From: Erythroxylum novogranatense
Lineage: Eukaryota > Streptophyta > Magnoliopsida > Malpighiales > Erythroxylaceae
NCBI GenBank assembly: GCA_029891385.1
Contig: CM057228.1
Location: 64,486,523-64,550,522, forward strand
Direction: 5' to 3'
DNA length: 64,000 nucleotides
Both the position numbers and the translations under genes were made by a program. The notes under the pieces were generated by a model. That model did not search any database and had not been told where the DNA came from. It saw only the letters and a list, made by a program, of their open reading frames with translations. Positions 33,272 to 45,579 of the stretch are shown here, piece by piece; within the stretch, counting starts at the first letter, position 1, and each line of letters starts with the position of its first letter.

Positions 33272-35634
33272 ATGGATAATCGTTTATTGATAAACAATAT
33301 TTTCCCTAGAGCGCAATCATGGTCTTGTCAAGTGATGGTCCAAGAAAAACAACAGGTCATTGCTTCGGTTAATTCACTGACTAAAAGACAAAAGTTTGTC
33401 TTCTGCGATTCTAAGGTATATCAATTACACTTTCTTCCTTTTACATTTTATCAACTTACCTATCCATAATTCCTTCATAATTAACAGGGGTCGCAAGTTG
33501 AGGGTATCATATTCAACAATGATATCCAAAGAATTGGGGACATCTTACAGCCGTGTCAAGAATATATCATTTCTAATGCAATTGTGAAATCAATTCCCCC
33601 TCAGTATCAAACTAAAAATTTAGATATACAGTGGATTCTCACAAGCCGAACGGTCATCGAACCTCTCACACAAGACGATGCAATGATCCCTCTGATTTTC
33701 AACTTCACACCTTTCCAAAGTCTTATGGATTATGTGGACGACAAGCAAAAATCTGTTGGTTAGATGCTTAATACATTTGTTCATACAATCTTACAAAAAC
33801 TTTTCCCTTAGTGATTACATTAATCTTTAACACATGATAGATATTTTAGCCGTCGTCGTTGAAGTGTTGGAAAAAAAAGATGTCATGAGAGACAGAAAAG
33901 CTTCGAATGTCCAAAAATTTGTTATCATGAATAAAGAGTAATTCTCACTCTGTATCTTTGTTACTATTTTGCGTCAGAGATAAACAAATTTAACATCTTC
34001 TCGTAATCTCTTTTTTTTAGGCAACAAACAGTCATACTATCGCTTTGGAATTGTTTTGTTGAGAACGAGGGCCAGAAGATTATGGAATCACTTCACTCTC
34101 ATCCAGTTATTGTTTGCACAAAGCTCAAAGTCAATTTCTTTAACGGTATTTTTTCCTTCCTCATAATAACACATCTTACTCTGTCTCTTTTCATTCTATC
34201 TCAAAAAATCATTTTGAAATGTTAGTTGTTACATTGTCAACGTGGTTCGACTCAGCCATCCTCGTTGACACACCCATGCAAGAAGTTGCCGATCTCAAAA
34301 ATTGGTAATCCATTATGTTACGTACAACCTTTCTAACATTTTGTTACAAATTATATACAAATTTTAAATTTTCTTTATTTTGACAGCTATATAATTATTA
34401 TGTTACAGGGCACAACGAAATAACAGCCACATCAAAAACTTCGTCAGTGGAAAGTCTTACTTTACATATAATCCTCGATATCTTACGGATCTCACCAAAG
34501 ATATCGCAAGATCATGTCTCTACATTCTACCCCAAGGTAATCGTGATCTCGCATATTCTAGTGAGATATTGAATTTGAAACTTCTTCCTCCGAACATTCT
34601 TATCGACTTTTCCTTAGATATCATGGATTGAAGCCAAAATTTCCTTTCAGCACATTTTGCAAAATTTTGGTATATGGCATGCAACAAATGCTTAGGTCTA
34701 CATTGCGTGGTCCGAATTTCTTTACTTGTAATTATCAGAGAAAACGGACAGCAGAGCCAAGGTTTCTGCCTTCTATTTGCAATCTTCCATTTCTTGCTTA
34801 TTCCTTCCGTGTCCATTCCATAATTTTCGCATCACTTTTTTACTTCCATGTCACCTGCACTACTTTTTTGCCCACGCTCCTGCTTTTTGACTATTTTGAC
34901 TTTATTGAACAGATGCCGATATGACATGGATTTGACCGACAAAACCGGAACTATAACGGCTTCCATTTTCGGTGACCTCGCTGAGAAACTATTAAACTTA
35001 ACCGTCGTTGAAGCTATGAAATATTACAATGAGGTTATATTTTCCCTTCGTTCTTTCATCTACATTTCCAGTTTAATCAGCCCCAAATATCTTCATCTAC
35101 TTATTCCACTAATAATGGACATTTTTTGTTTTCCGTTATAAGAACATGGATCTCCCCTTGGAGAAACTGTACGCACATTTGAAAAGCGATAACTTTCTTC
35201 TCCACATAAAGCCAACAAACACTTGGTCTTCAAATAGGGTGCAACAATTTACTATTGTTTACTGACAAAAAATTGATGCTCATGAACTACAACAGACTTC
35301 ACTTTCAACCCTCTCAGGTGCTTTTTATTCTTACTTCATCTTGATTTTATCTATAACATCATCTTTAATTATTTCTGTATGTGCCATTTAGTTTGAATTC
35401 ATCTCCCCTTATATCGCTTGCTTAATACATATTCATTTCTGATATTTTCAGAAAAAAAATCCTGAATCTTCTTCATTAGCTAAACAATGTCTCGAAAAAA
35501 GATTCTCCAATGTTGAATACCACTTGCCGTCACAAATGGATAAGCCGATCAGCAGCAGCGAATGTACGCCACAATCAGACGCCCAATCTACTACAGATGC
35601 TAGTCGTAATAGGAAAAAACCCAGATTCTCATAA
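33272..35634 (+). pseudogene. RPA70-like single-strand DNA-binding gene of Helitron, copy B
   Basis: This is the same gene as at 3408-5778. Its first exon (33272-33415) is intact where copy A has a stop. The intron at 33416-33487 and the exon reading GSQVEGIIFNND then QYQTKNLDIQWILTSRTV are well kept. Later exons include the C-terminal OB-fold block DLTDKTGTITASIFGDLAEK near 34933. New damage lies in the penultimate exon (changes near 35230-35275). The gene stops at 35632, and copia LTR sequence begins within about ten bases, exactly as in copy A. The family call is good; function is lost or doubtful. Confidence 0.8.
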
Positions 35635-36050
35635 CTTTCAACTTGTATTTATAACTTTTCGTCTCTAACTGCTTCTTGATTCTTTCTTCTGGAATCTTGA
35701 AAGAAACGGTTATTCAGTTGAGGTCTGTAGCTAACTCAAATTGATTCTTGTATGTGCTTCCGTCTGCTTTGTCAACTTCATTTGTGTTGTTAACTTCGTC
35801 TGTGCTGTGAACTTCGTCTGTGTTGTCAACTTCGTCTGTGTTGTTAACTTCGTCTATGTTGTGAACTTCGTCTGTGTTGTCAACTTCGTTTATGTTGTAA
35901 ACTTCGTCTGTGTTTGTATCTCTTCGCATACTTCGTCTGCTTTTCTGACTTCGTCTACTTTTCAACTTCGTCTATTTTTCTGACTTCGTCTATTTTTTCA
36001 AGTTCGTCTATTTTTCAACTCCGTCTATTTTTCTCTTGCATGGCTAAACT
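35635..36050 (-). repeat. Copia LTR fragment with 18-bp minisatellite, copy B
   Basis: This is the counterpart of 5779-6195. The minisatellite (about 35765-35920) keeps CTTCGTCTG where copy A often reads CTTAAATGC. The TATAAATACAAG box is at 35642-35653. Confidence 0.65.
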
Positions 36051-36370
36051 CCAAGCTTCGTCCTACTTCAGAGGTCTCTGCAATAATTAGCTCTTCTGGA
36101 TGAGAAATCCTATACTTCCAATCTTTTTTCAATCCACTGGTTTATGGAATATCCTCAACCTTATCTATCTCAGTTCGTGATGATGGAGTTTCTATTATAT
36201 GATCTAATTTCTTTGAAGCGCTTCCACTCCCCATGTCATCTTCCTTATGGGGTTGGGAACTATCATCAAACTTGACATGGATGGTTTTCTCAACTGTCTT
36301 CGAAATAAGATTGCAAAATCCAAAAGCCTTAGATGAAGATCAGTAGCCTACAAACATTCCTGACAGATCA
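36051..36370 (-). pseudogene. Ty1/copia integrase C-terminus / RT linker fragment, copy B
   Basis: It matches 6196-6515, with the same stop between GMFVGY and SSSKAF and an extra stop before TSGLKKDW. The frame continues to HPEELIIAETSEVG. The shared stop shows the fragment was already broken before the duplication. Confidence 0.75.
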
Positions 36371-36699
36371 TCTAGTGGAAAGTCTCCTTGGAGTATACGA
36401 ATTGACTAATCCTTCTTGGAAAACATGTAGAGAAAAGAGGAAGCAATAGTCAAACTAAGTGTGATTGAAGAATGGTGTTAGAGATCGATGATAATCTAGT
36501 GGAAACAACCAACGTGTTGAAGATTTTCCATTAGATTATCTCATCAAGATAACCGATCTTCATCGTAATGCACTTCCTCTTATCTTTGCTTCTCCGCTTC
36601 TTCTCACTTTTCTTCGCGCTTCCTCTTAATCTTCTTTATTTAAAACAGTTCACTTGATGTCATTTCAACTCAGATTAAATTTCGCTACCAATTCCATAA
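36371..36699. other. Non-coding sequence with eroded hairpin, copy B
   Basis: It corresponds to 6516-6860. The arms of the 29-bp hairpin are at about 36478-36506 and 36529-36557, with the CTGGACAG and CTGTCCAG parts altered. No coding sequence was seen. Confidence 0.5.
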
Positions 36700-37390
36700 T
36701 CCTTCTTGAGTATAACTGAATTGATATACTATTTTAACGTATCTCAAGGCAAATCGTTTTCATTTCACTTTATCATCTTGCACTACTGCCCCTCATTTAA
36801 TACAGTGGAACTCTTCAACTTTAATTTTTTATTGCGCGACTATATATCTTCCCTGCCAGACGCCCTGCTGATAACTCTATATCTAAACATTAAAAAAAGC
36901 CATTTGTTACAAGTAAAAAAAAATTCTTTTCAGAATTTTGATAAATTCTAATTGCTCAAAACTTTGTTTACTAATTAAGTTATGATAACGCTTGAATCTA
37001 AAATCTTTAAAGAAACGGTTAATCAGTTGAGTTTTATAACTAACTCAGACTGACTCTTGCATCTGCTTTTCTATACCCGTCTTCGTCTGTTTTTCTTAGC
37101 GTCTGCGTCTGCGTCTTCTTTTCTTTGCCTTTGTTTCTGTGTCTGCTTTTCTTTGCGTTTGCATGACTTCGTCTGTCTTGACTTCGTCTGTGTTCGACTT
37201 CGTCTGTATTCGACATTGTCTGTGTTCGACTTCGTCTGTCTGACTTCCTCTGTGTTGACACCGTCTGTTTTCGACTTCGTCTATCTTCAACTTCGTCTGT
37301 GCTCGACTTCGTCTCTCTAACTTCCTTTTTATTTTGTTTTCTTTGTTATACATCAAAATCATTTTTAAGTTAAGTCATTTGGACTTAACA
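36700..37390 (-). repeat. Copia-type LTR with CGTCTG minisatellite, copy B
   Basis: The minus strand starts TGTTAAGTCC at 37390, directly after a purine tract at 37391-37400. The minisatellite spans about 37060-37310. It is the counterpart of 6860-7541 and is cleaner in its CGTCTG units. Confidence 0.6.
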
Positions 37391-37639
37391 ATCTCCCCTT
37401 AACAAATTAAGTTAAGTTAATTTGTTATAATTTGATGATAACGAATTATATACAAGGGAAAAAATACAATGTTATGAAAAAGAAAAAATAAAAACTTATA
37501 TACAAAACTTCTTCTTTGACTTCTTCCTTTCTTAAATCTCGCTACATTCACACCTTCTTTTCTGAACATCCTCTTCTCGTCTGCTCTCTTCTCCCTTTGT
37601 TCATTCTCTTCTCCTCCTATTTGTTATAATCAAAAATAA

Positions 37640-39890
37640 TTAAGGACGACGACTCTTTAGTAGTTCTGTCATCATCTTCTTCAGATCATTCATCGTCTCC
37701 TTCATCTCATTGAATTCCCCGCGTAATCTGCTGAGTTCATCTTGGGAGTCACTCGATAAGGAGGATTGATCTTCATCTGCTGAGGGAGCAATGAACGGAA
37801 TTGTAGTAGTATAAGCATCAGAGTTCAGACTGTACTCTTCATTAAGCACAATAGATGGTGGTCGAATAATCGTATCAGCTTCAGGAAGATCTAAGTCAAA
37901 TGGAGCAGCAAGATCAAGAATCGCCTTCCTTGTAGGGTAACGCTCGCTTGAATAGACAGTGTATTAGATAGGGGTTTAATACGCAGAACTGTTTGAACAA
38001 GCGATTCAGTGAATGTCCCTGTGATTATTCGTCCCCCCACTGGACAGTCTTCTTGCTTATCAGTATAGCTGCAGCTCGCATCATCTTTATTTTGTGTAGA
38101 AGCGCATGCCTCATTTATTTCCTGCAATTCTTCTGTTATTTCATCTACGGATAGATCATCACTATCTTCTTCAGGAAATAGCTTCGATTTCCCCTTATTG
38201 AAATTCAATGGATATCGTGGCTGTATGTCTGGTACAACCTTTATTATAGTCTGTTCTGTGACTGGATAAATAGTTCACGATCGAGAAGACATTTGAGTAG
38301 GGTATGGCCTTGTAGCAGCGTACCTTAAAGTATCATAGAAGTTCCTTTCGTCTTCATTCAAATGTGCCATGACTCACTATTTATCAAAATAGGTTGGAAG
38401 ACGCCTTTATTTGTCTTTCGGGTCATCAAGATAGCGATTTCAGATTCTTCTTGTCACAATCTCAACCATCGACTTCAAGCTTATCCTTTCTTAAAATTCA
38501 GAATAGTCATGAATGATCAGACTAGATTCAACAGGTACTTCCACTGGTGTCCTCACTGAAGTTGAATCTGCTGTAACTTCAGGTTGATCATTAACAGGAG
38601 TAGTTTGAACCAGGTTAAGCTCCACTGGTTAGTTAACAGGGATTTCCTGAACTCTTCTTTGCTCATTTGCTTTTTCTTTTTGAGCAGCATCAGAGATTTC
38701 TTTCTTCCGACTAACTTCCCTAGCAGTCTTCCACACTGCCTCTGTTAGTCTTGAAGTTTTCTCCGCTTGACCTTTTTCTCTTCTGGCTTCCGCCTTTCTC
38801 TTCTTCTTGGTGTCCTTGGTTTTTCTGCCTGTATCCTCTTCCAGAATAGAGACTAAGGATCTTGTTTCTCTAGGTGCACCACATGGAGAGGATTGTGCTT
38901 CACTCTATTCTCTGGAATTCTTTTCTTCTTGTTGCCTCGGAGTCCGAATCCTCGGTGATCTCTTTGCCTTCTTTGTAGCTTCACTTAGAAGACTTTCTCC
39001 TTGTCTTTTTAGCGCACCTTGTTCTGTCCTCCGGGATTGGCTTTCTTCGATTTGAGGACTCGCCTGTTTTATCAGTGGTCTTCCTGACACTTTCCTTATT
39101 TCATCCGCAGCCGATCTCATACTCACTTGAGCTTCAAAACTTGAAGCGGGAGTCTTCTTCCTTGCACGCTCCCCCTCAGTCCTTGTTCTTGTTGAAGAGT
39201 CGGCTTCTTCTTTCATCATTTTCTTCAGAACCATTCGTCGTATGGTGTGAGCTTCAATCTTACTCTTCACAGGCAAAGTCCTTCTATATCCTTGGTGTAG
39301 AAGGATACCGAATTCCTTAAAAATCCTTGTCAGAAGCATCCAATAAGGATAACTATTTGAATCCTTCATCCCCTTAATCATGTAATGAAAGATTAAGAAG
39401 GGTAAGTCTATGGGATTACGATTTAGTAGGTGGAACAAACATTGTTCATCCAGAGTGGTCACCAAATGTCTTGAACCTGCGCATGAAGAACCCTAGCCTT
39501 CGGAACCAAACTGGAGGTCTTCCTCTCCCATGGGTCATTGGCTCCATATAATTGTCTTGTGACATCTTCCTCTCTCATACCTACTTGAGACATCCATCCG
39601 GCCTTGGTATAGAGGGTCTCACCAACTGACGGACAATCGGTCACCTTCTTTATTAACTCCTTTGTCACAACAATGGATATACCATCTACTGATGATACTA
39701 CAGTGTTGTCTACTAGCTGAGCATTCTTCCAAAAATTGAAAACCTCGTTTATGTATACTGGTTCTCGTACCTGAAAGAAGTTCCTCCAACCAGCTCTTAC
39801 AATCTCTGCTTCCACATCCATACCATCATTCCTCAATGACTCGAAATCCACATGTCTTTCGAATATCATGGCTGCCTCCATTGTTTCAGA
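37640..39890 (-). pseudogene. Env-like third ORF of Sirevirus-type copia, copy B
   Basis: This is the best-preserved of the three copies. The proposed start is ATG 39881 (MEAAMIFERHVDFESLR). The N-terminal domain runs to KARVLHA, where a 29-bp deletion near 39478, relative to copy A, shifts the frame. The second part (39465-38905) continues through NPIDLPFLIFHYMIKGMKD into a Lys/Arg/Ser-rich region. The C-terminal part (38208-37640) holds an acidic stretch (EEDSDDLSVDEITEEL) and the coiled-coil-like SRLRGEFNEMKETMNDLKKM, and ends TELLKSRRP-stop. No clear transmembrane segment was seen, so the env-like label rests on position and the coiled coil. Confidence 0.6.
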
Positions 39891-40004
39891 ACGAAAAACT
39901 GACTCTGGTAAGCTTTTTAGGGTTGGATGTTTGAGAGAATTGGGAAAGCAAAATGAACCGTCTGGAGATGAGAATAACCGTAATGATTTTGCTTTTAGGC
40001 TACT

Positions 40005-40380
40005 TTAGTGTTCTAGAGTCATTAAAATCGTCGAGATTATCAGACTTTCCCTCCACAACTTTCTTGTGAGAGAAGTTACCAGTTGTACCTCACTGTTTTT
40101 GACGCCGTTTGTTTTGTCGTTACTTTTGCTCGACTGTTCACTTAACATAACCATTATGACATTGCATCTGATCTTCTGAAACCGTTCTTCACTTAATGGT
40201 TTTGTGAACATTTCGCCATCGATACTGCTTCGATGAAGCGTAGACGCACCACCTTCCTCTGAACATAGTCTCTCAGAAAGTGATATCTGACTTCTATGTG
40301 CTTCACTCTTGAATGCTGAATCGGATTCTTTAACAGATTGATTGCACTGGTGTTGTCGCAATAGATTGGAGTAACATATG
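40005..40380 (-). pseudogene. Ty1/copia RNase H C-terminal fragment, copy B
   Basis: It is homologous to 22467-22865, with a frame disturbance near 40215-40245. The conserved TKPLSEERFQKIRCN block is kept. It starts at the same minisatellite junction as copies A and C. Confidence 0.82.
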
Positions 40381-41296
40381 CGTCTGTTTTTGGCTTCCGT
40401 CTGCTTTTCTACTTCATCTCTTTTTTTCTTTCTCCGTCTCTTTTTCTACTTCGTCTGTTTTTTATTCTCCATCTGTTTTGCTACTTCGTCTATTTTTCAT
40501 TATCCGTCTGTTTTTCTACTTAGTCTGTTTTTCTACTTAATACAATGGAAATCTTAAACTTTTATTTTTTATTACGTGAATTTTCTGACCCAATCTTACG
40601 ATGCAATATTTTATCTTTGTCTTCGCGATATACACGCAATCTTGACCCAATCTTCGATGCAATATTTTGTCAGCGTGGCATCGCTTCTTTTCTGAGCCTC
40701 TGCAGCCTATCTCAGATTATTTTCTCGTAAAAGTATTTAAACGCTTGTTACTGATAAAATAGCTCTCGCTTAAATTTGCACTTAATGCTTTTACGATCAC
40801 TTTTTCTCACGTTGTCTAACTTTGCAATCTTCGACTTCGACTTGTATTTGTAGCCTTCGTCTCCAACTGCTTCTTGATTCTTGTTTCTTAAATTTTTAAA
40901 GAAACGGCTAATCGATTGAGTTACGAACTAACTCGAATCGACTCTTGCGCCTCGCTTCTTGATTTTTCTCCTGCGTCATTATACGCTGCGTCTTCGCCTC
41001 ATTTTACTATTTGCATCTCGCTCGCGCTTTACTATTCGCGTCTGCGTCTTCTTTGTGTCTGCGTCTGCTTTGCTTAGCGTCTGCTTTGTGTCTGCGTCTG
41101 CTTTGCTTAGCCTCTGCGTCTGCTCTGTGTCTGCGTCTGCTTTGTTTAGCGTCTGCTTTGTGTCTACGTCTACTTTGCTTAGCATCTGCGTCTGCTTTAT
41201 GTCTGCGTCTGCTTCACTTCGTCTGTGTTCGTTTTTTGTTTGTTCTTTTTGTTATTCATCAAAATCATATCTAAGTAAAGTCATTTGTACTTAACA
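40381..41296 (-). repeat. Copia-type LTR / minisatellite block between units B and C
   Basis: It starts TGTTAAGTAC at 41296 (minus) after the tract at 41297-41310. It contains a 33-bp higher-order CGTCTG array (41040-41240) and a 17-bp minisatellite (40381-40540). It stands between two copia interiors, as expected after tandem duplication or LTR-LTR recombination. Confidence 0.6.
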
Positions 41297-41310
41297 ATCT
41301 CCCCCTTTTT

Positions 41311-43630
41311 GATGATAACAAATTATATTAAAAACAAAAAAACAAAATTACAAAGCTTTGAAGAAAACAAAAACTTATCTTCAGTACTTCTTCTTTGACT
41401 TCTTCCTTTCTTCGCTCGCTTACCACACCTTCATTTAGAACACCTCTTCTTTTTCGCTCATTCTCTTCTCCCTTTATTCATTCTCTTCTTTTTCGCTCTT
41501 ATTCTCCCCTATTTTTATAATAAAAATGATTAACGATGGTGGCTCTTTAGCAGTTCTATCATCATCTTCTTTAGATCATTCATCGTCTCCTTCATCTCAT
41601 TGAATTCACCACGTAATCTGCTGAGTTCATCTAGTCGGTCAATCAACGAGGAGGCTTGATCAACATCTCGCCGAGGGAGGAGTGAATGGGATTGAAGTAG
41701 TATAAGCATCGATGTCGAATGTATACTTCATTTATCTCAATCATTGGTGGGCTAATAAACGTTTCACTTCGGAAGATCTAAGTCAAATGGGCGCAAAGAT
41801 GAGCAACTGTCTTCCTTGTAGGGTAATGCATACGCTTCAATAGGCGATGTATTAGGCAGAGGTCTAATATGCGAAGCTGTCTCAACAAGGAACTCAATAA
41901 ATGTCCTCGTTATTACTCTTCCCCACTAGAGCGGTCTTCCTTCTTGTCAAGATAGCTGCACCGCTTCATCTTTATTACGCCTAGAAGCCAATTTTGACTT
42001 CCCTTAGTCAAATCGAGGATATCTTGGCTGAATATCTAGTGCAACCTTTATTTTGTGTTTTCGGTGATCGGAAAAATAGTACGGTTTGCGGGGACGTTTT
42101 GAAGGGTATGGCTTAGTAGCGGCGTCCTCAAAGCATCGAGAAGATCTTTTCATCTTCTTTAGTAATTCCTACGTGTTACTATTAATCCACATAGGTCATA
42201 CCACAAGAACTATCTTCTTTATCGTTGAATACGTAATGCAATAGTAGTTCTCCTTCCGTAACCACTTCCACCATTCTCGATCTTAAGCCTGTTTTTCAAA
42301 ACCGATGATAGTTGTATACCATCGCATAAGGTTCATCACTATCCGAGTCCGATTACGCCATTTCCTCCTGGTTGTGTTTCACTAGAATTCTCTGAACTAG
42401 GATTTGCTCCAATTGGTTCTTCTGCTGAGCAATGGGGCTTCTCAACCGTGCTCGCTTTCGTTTTTTTTCTATTTGAAGAGCAAGATCAACGTTTTCTTTT
42501 CTCGACTAACTTCGCTGAAGTTGACACGATCTTCTTCGAATCCTCGGTGATCTCTTTGCCTTCTTTGTAATTTCACTTAAAAGACTTTCTCCTTGTCTTT
42601 TGGCGCACCTTCTTCGTCATTCGAGATTGGCTTGCTTCGATTCGAGGACTACTTTGCTTTATTAGCGGTCTTCCAATCATTCTTCTTAATTCATCCGCAG
42701 CGATCTCAGTACTCACTGAGGTCGAGAACTTGAGCTTGGTCATCTTCAAACATGCTCCCCTCGGCCCTAGTTCTCCTTGAAGAGTCGGCTTCTTCTTTGA
42801 TTACAGTCGTTACACCCATTCTCTGTATTGTGATTGAATCAATCTTACTCTTCATAGCTACAATCCTTCTATGTCCTCGATGTAGGACGACTCTGGATTC
42901 CTTAAAAATCCTTGTAAGCAACATACCATAAGGATAGCTATTTGTATCCTTCATCCCCTTAATCATGTAGTCAAAGATTAAGAAGGGTAAGTCGATGGGA
43001 TTGCGATTTAGCAGGTAAAACAAGCATTGTTCGTCTAACGTAGTCACCAAATGCCTTGAACCTGCTCTGGGTAAAATGCAATTAAACATAATTGCATGGA
43101 GAATCCTCGCCTTGGGAACCAAACTAGAGGTCTTCCTCTCCCATGGATCATTGGCTCCATATAATTGTCTTCTGACATCTTCCTCTCTCATACCGACTTG
43201 GCATATCCATCCGGCCTTGGTAGAGAGGGTCTCACCAACTGACGGACAATCGGTCACCTTCTTTATTAACTCCTTAGTCACAACAACGGATATACCATCT
43301 ACTGATGATACTACAGTGTTGTCTACTAGCTGAGCATTCTTCCAAAAATCGAAATCCTTGTTTGTGTATACCAGTTCTTATACCTCAAAGAAGTTCCTAC
43401 AACCAGCTATTACAATCTCTGCTTCCACATCCATACCATCATTCCTCAATGACTCGAAATCCACATGTTTTCCGAATATCATGGCTGGCTCCATTGTTTG
43501 TAAGCTAAAACCGACTCGTAAGCTTTTTAGGGTTGGATGTTTGAGAGAATTGAGAAAGCAAAATGAACCGTCGCGAGATGAGAATGACCATAATGATTTT
43601 GCTTTTAGACTACTTGTAGAGATATAGTCC
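41311..43630 (-). pseudogene. Env-like ORF region, copy C (heavily damaged)
   Basis: This is a third copy of the env-like gene. The N-terminal half (43281-42706) is readable: ELIKKVTDCPSVGETLSTKAG and NDPWERKTSSLVPKARILHA, kept through the stretch deleted in copy B. The C-terminal half (42700-41520) is full of small indels, many at CTG-like sites. Confidence 0.6.
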
Positions 43631-43639
43631 GGTGTGTTC

Positions 43640-44008
43640 TAGAGTCATTAAAATCCTCGAGATTATCAGACTTTCCCTCCATAACTTTCTTGTGAGAGAA
43701 GTTACCAGCTGTAGCTCACTGTTTCTGACGCCGTTAGTTTTGTCGTTACTTTAGCTCGACTGTTCACTTAACATAACCATGTTGACATTAAATCGATCTT
43801 ACAAACCGTCCTTCACTTAATGGTTTTGTGAACATGTATGCCTACTGATACTCTGTTTCGATGAACTGTAGACGCACCACCTTCCTCTGAACATAGTCTC
43901 TCAGAAAGTGATGTCTGACTTCTATGTGCTTCACTCCTGAATGCTGAATCGGATTCTTTGACAGATTGATTGCACTAGTGTTGTCGTAATAGATTGGAGT
44001 CACATGTG
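43640..44008 (-). pseudogene. Ty1/copia RNase H C-terminal fragment, copy C
   Basis: This is the third copy of the RNase H end, with the same truncation point against the minisatellite at 44008. It is recognised by alignment to copies A and B (the QHSRVKH and FTKPLS regions) and has several frameshifts. Confidence 0.7.
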
Positions 44009-44240
44009 CGTCTGTTTTTGGCTTCCATCTACTTTTCTACTTCGTCTGTTTTTTTTCTTTCTCCGTCTCTTTTTCTACTTCGTCTGTTTTTTATTCTCCG
44101 TCTGCTTTTCTACTTAAATCTGCTTTTCATTATCATCTGCTTTTCTACTTAGTCTTTTTCTTTCTCCGTCTGTTTTTCTACTGAGTATTTGTTCTTAATC
44201 AAAATCATAAATGTGAAGTCATTTTGACTTAACAGATGGT
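44009..44240 (-). repeat. CGTCTG minisatellite and LTR end
   Basis: A 17-bp minisatellite with core CGTCTGTTTTTCTACTT is followed by a copia LTR edge (GACTTAACA at about 44227-44235) with no purine tract behind it. Confidence 0.6.
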
Positions 44241-44560
44241 TCATCACCTTCTAATGTTATTGTTATTTGCAATATCGTTTTAATGATTTTATCATGATTA
44301 TTCAATTCATGATTATTTTCAACTTCATTCATATATTTATTCTCATTTGTAATATCAGTTTCTAAATATTTTATCATGATTATTATATTCATTATTATTA
44401 TTCAACTTCATTCATATATTCATATTTTTTATACAATCATAATAACGGTTCATTGCATATTTGTTTTATTAATATAAGTTTAAAATTTTATTATACCTAA
44501 TAGGAATAATACTATTTACATTACGATATTAAATGATACTTAATCACTAATATATATATC
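44241..44560. other. AT-rich sequence, no gene
   Basis: It consists of repeated ATCATGATTATT-type stretches and no coding signal. Confidence 0.6.
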
Positions 44561-44800
44561 TCTTGTGATAATCTATGTGTCTTCGCGCGATATACACACA
44601 ATCTTCTGACACAATCTTCTGATGTAATATTTTGTCAGCGCGTAGCATAGAATGCATGCCCTTGTGACTACTTATATCTGTTTATATCTTTTCATTCATT
44701 CATATTGTCATTCATGTTGTGTCGTTTCTCTATACACACAATCTCGACCCAATCTTCTGATGCAATATTTTGTCAGCGACCACGCACGGGCCCCACAATC
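44561..44800. repeat. Duplicated LTR segment with CTTCTGATGYAATATTTTGTC
   Basis: Two copies of a stretch of about 55 bp (44587-44640 and 44727-44777), with TATACACACAATCT, are related to the copia LTR pieces at 23040-23145 and 40580-40680. Confidence 0.6.
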
Positions 44801-44989
44801 CATGCCCTTGTGACTGCTTATATAGTGTCTTCTTGCTCATTCGCAGTATATCGCTTCCTCTTAGTTTTATTCCTCTGTTACTTGTAAATCTTCTTTAAGC
44901 TTTTTTTTTTGTCTGTACAGATGTTTTTGGAGTTTCGTTGTTGTTGCTGTCCACTTTTGTTGCTGTCGAAAGAATGTCAATGTTCACCA

Positions 44990-45440
44990 ACTCTTGGCGT
45001 ACAACAGACTTGGATATAAGGAGATTTATCATGTTGCCGTCCTGAAAAAGGATGGTTCAAATAAAGAAGACGTACTGGAGACTTGGATATGACGAGATTT
45101 ATCATGTCTATCATTCTCCACGTTGGTCGTCAGTGTCCTTGTGATCCAATAGGAAGATTGTAACAATCTTGATCTTTCTTGTAGTCATTCATAATGTGTT
45201 AATCAGTTTTTGAGTGACACAAACTTCCAGCATCTACATTAAGGAGAGACAAATCTCAAAAAGGATGCCGCAAATAAAGAATGCCTACTACGGACTTGGA
45301 TATGAGGACATTTATCATGTTGTTTATTGTCAGTGTCAGTCCATATAGCAGCTACTTGTGATTCAATAGGAAGATTGTAAATACGTTCATCAAGATTGTA
45401 CTTTGAAGAATTGTAATATTACATCGTGTTATTTAAGACG
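44990..45440. repeat. Tandem repeat, period about 211 bp
   Basis: The units start AAAAAGGATG at 45046 and 45257 and share GACTTGGATATGA and CAATAGGAAGATTGTAA. A partial unit precedes them at about 44995. Related single copies lie at 24045-24160 and 46880-46920. Confidence 0.65.
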
Positions 45441-45579
45441 ATAGAAGTTGAGACTTCAATCAAACAAGTTGTACCTTGTGTATTTCCCTTTAAAAAAAAA
45501 CCTACGAAAACGCTTAATTAAAACAAACTTGTTCTTTTCACAAGACCTACTGAAAAAAAAAATATGTTTTTGCTCTTGT

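Noticed and set aside
40959..41294. Open frames rich in Leu, Cys, Ala and Ser (also 23421-23743 and 26878-27098), resembling membrane proteins.
   Set aside because: They are translations of the CGTCTG minisatellite, open in several frames and on both strands at once.
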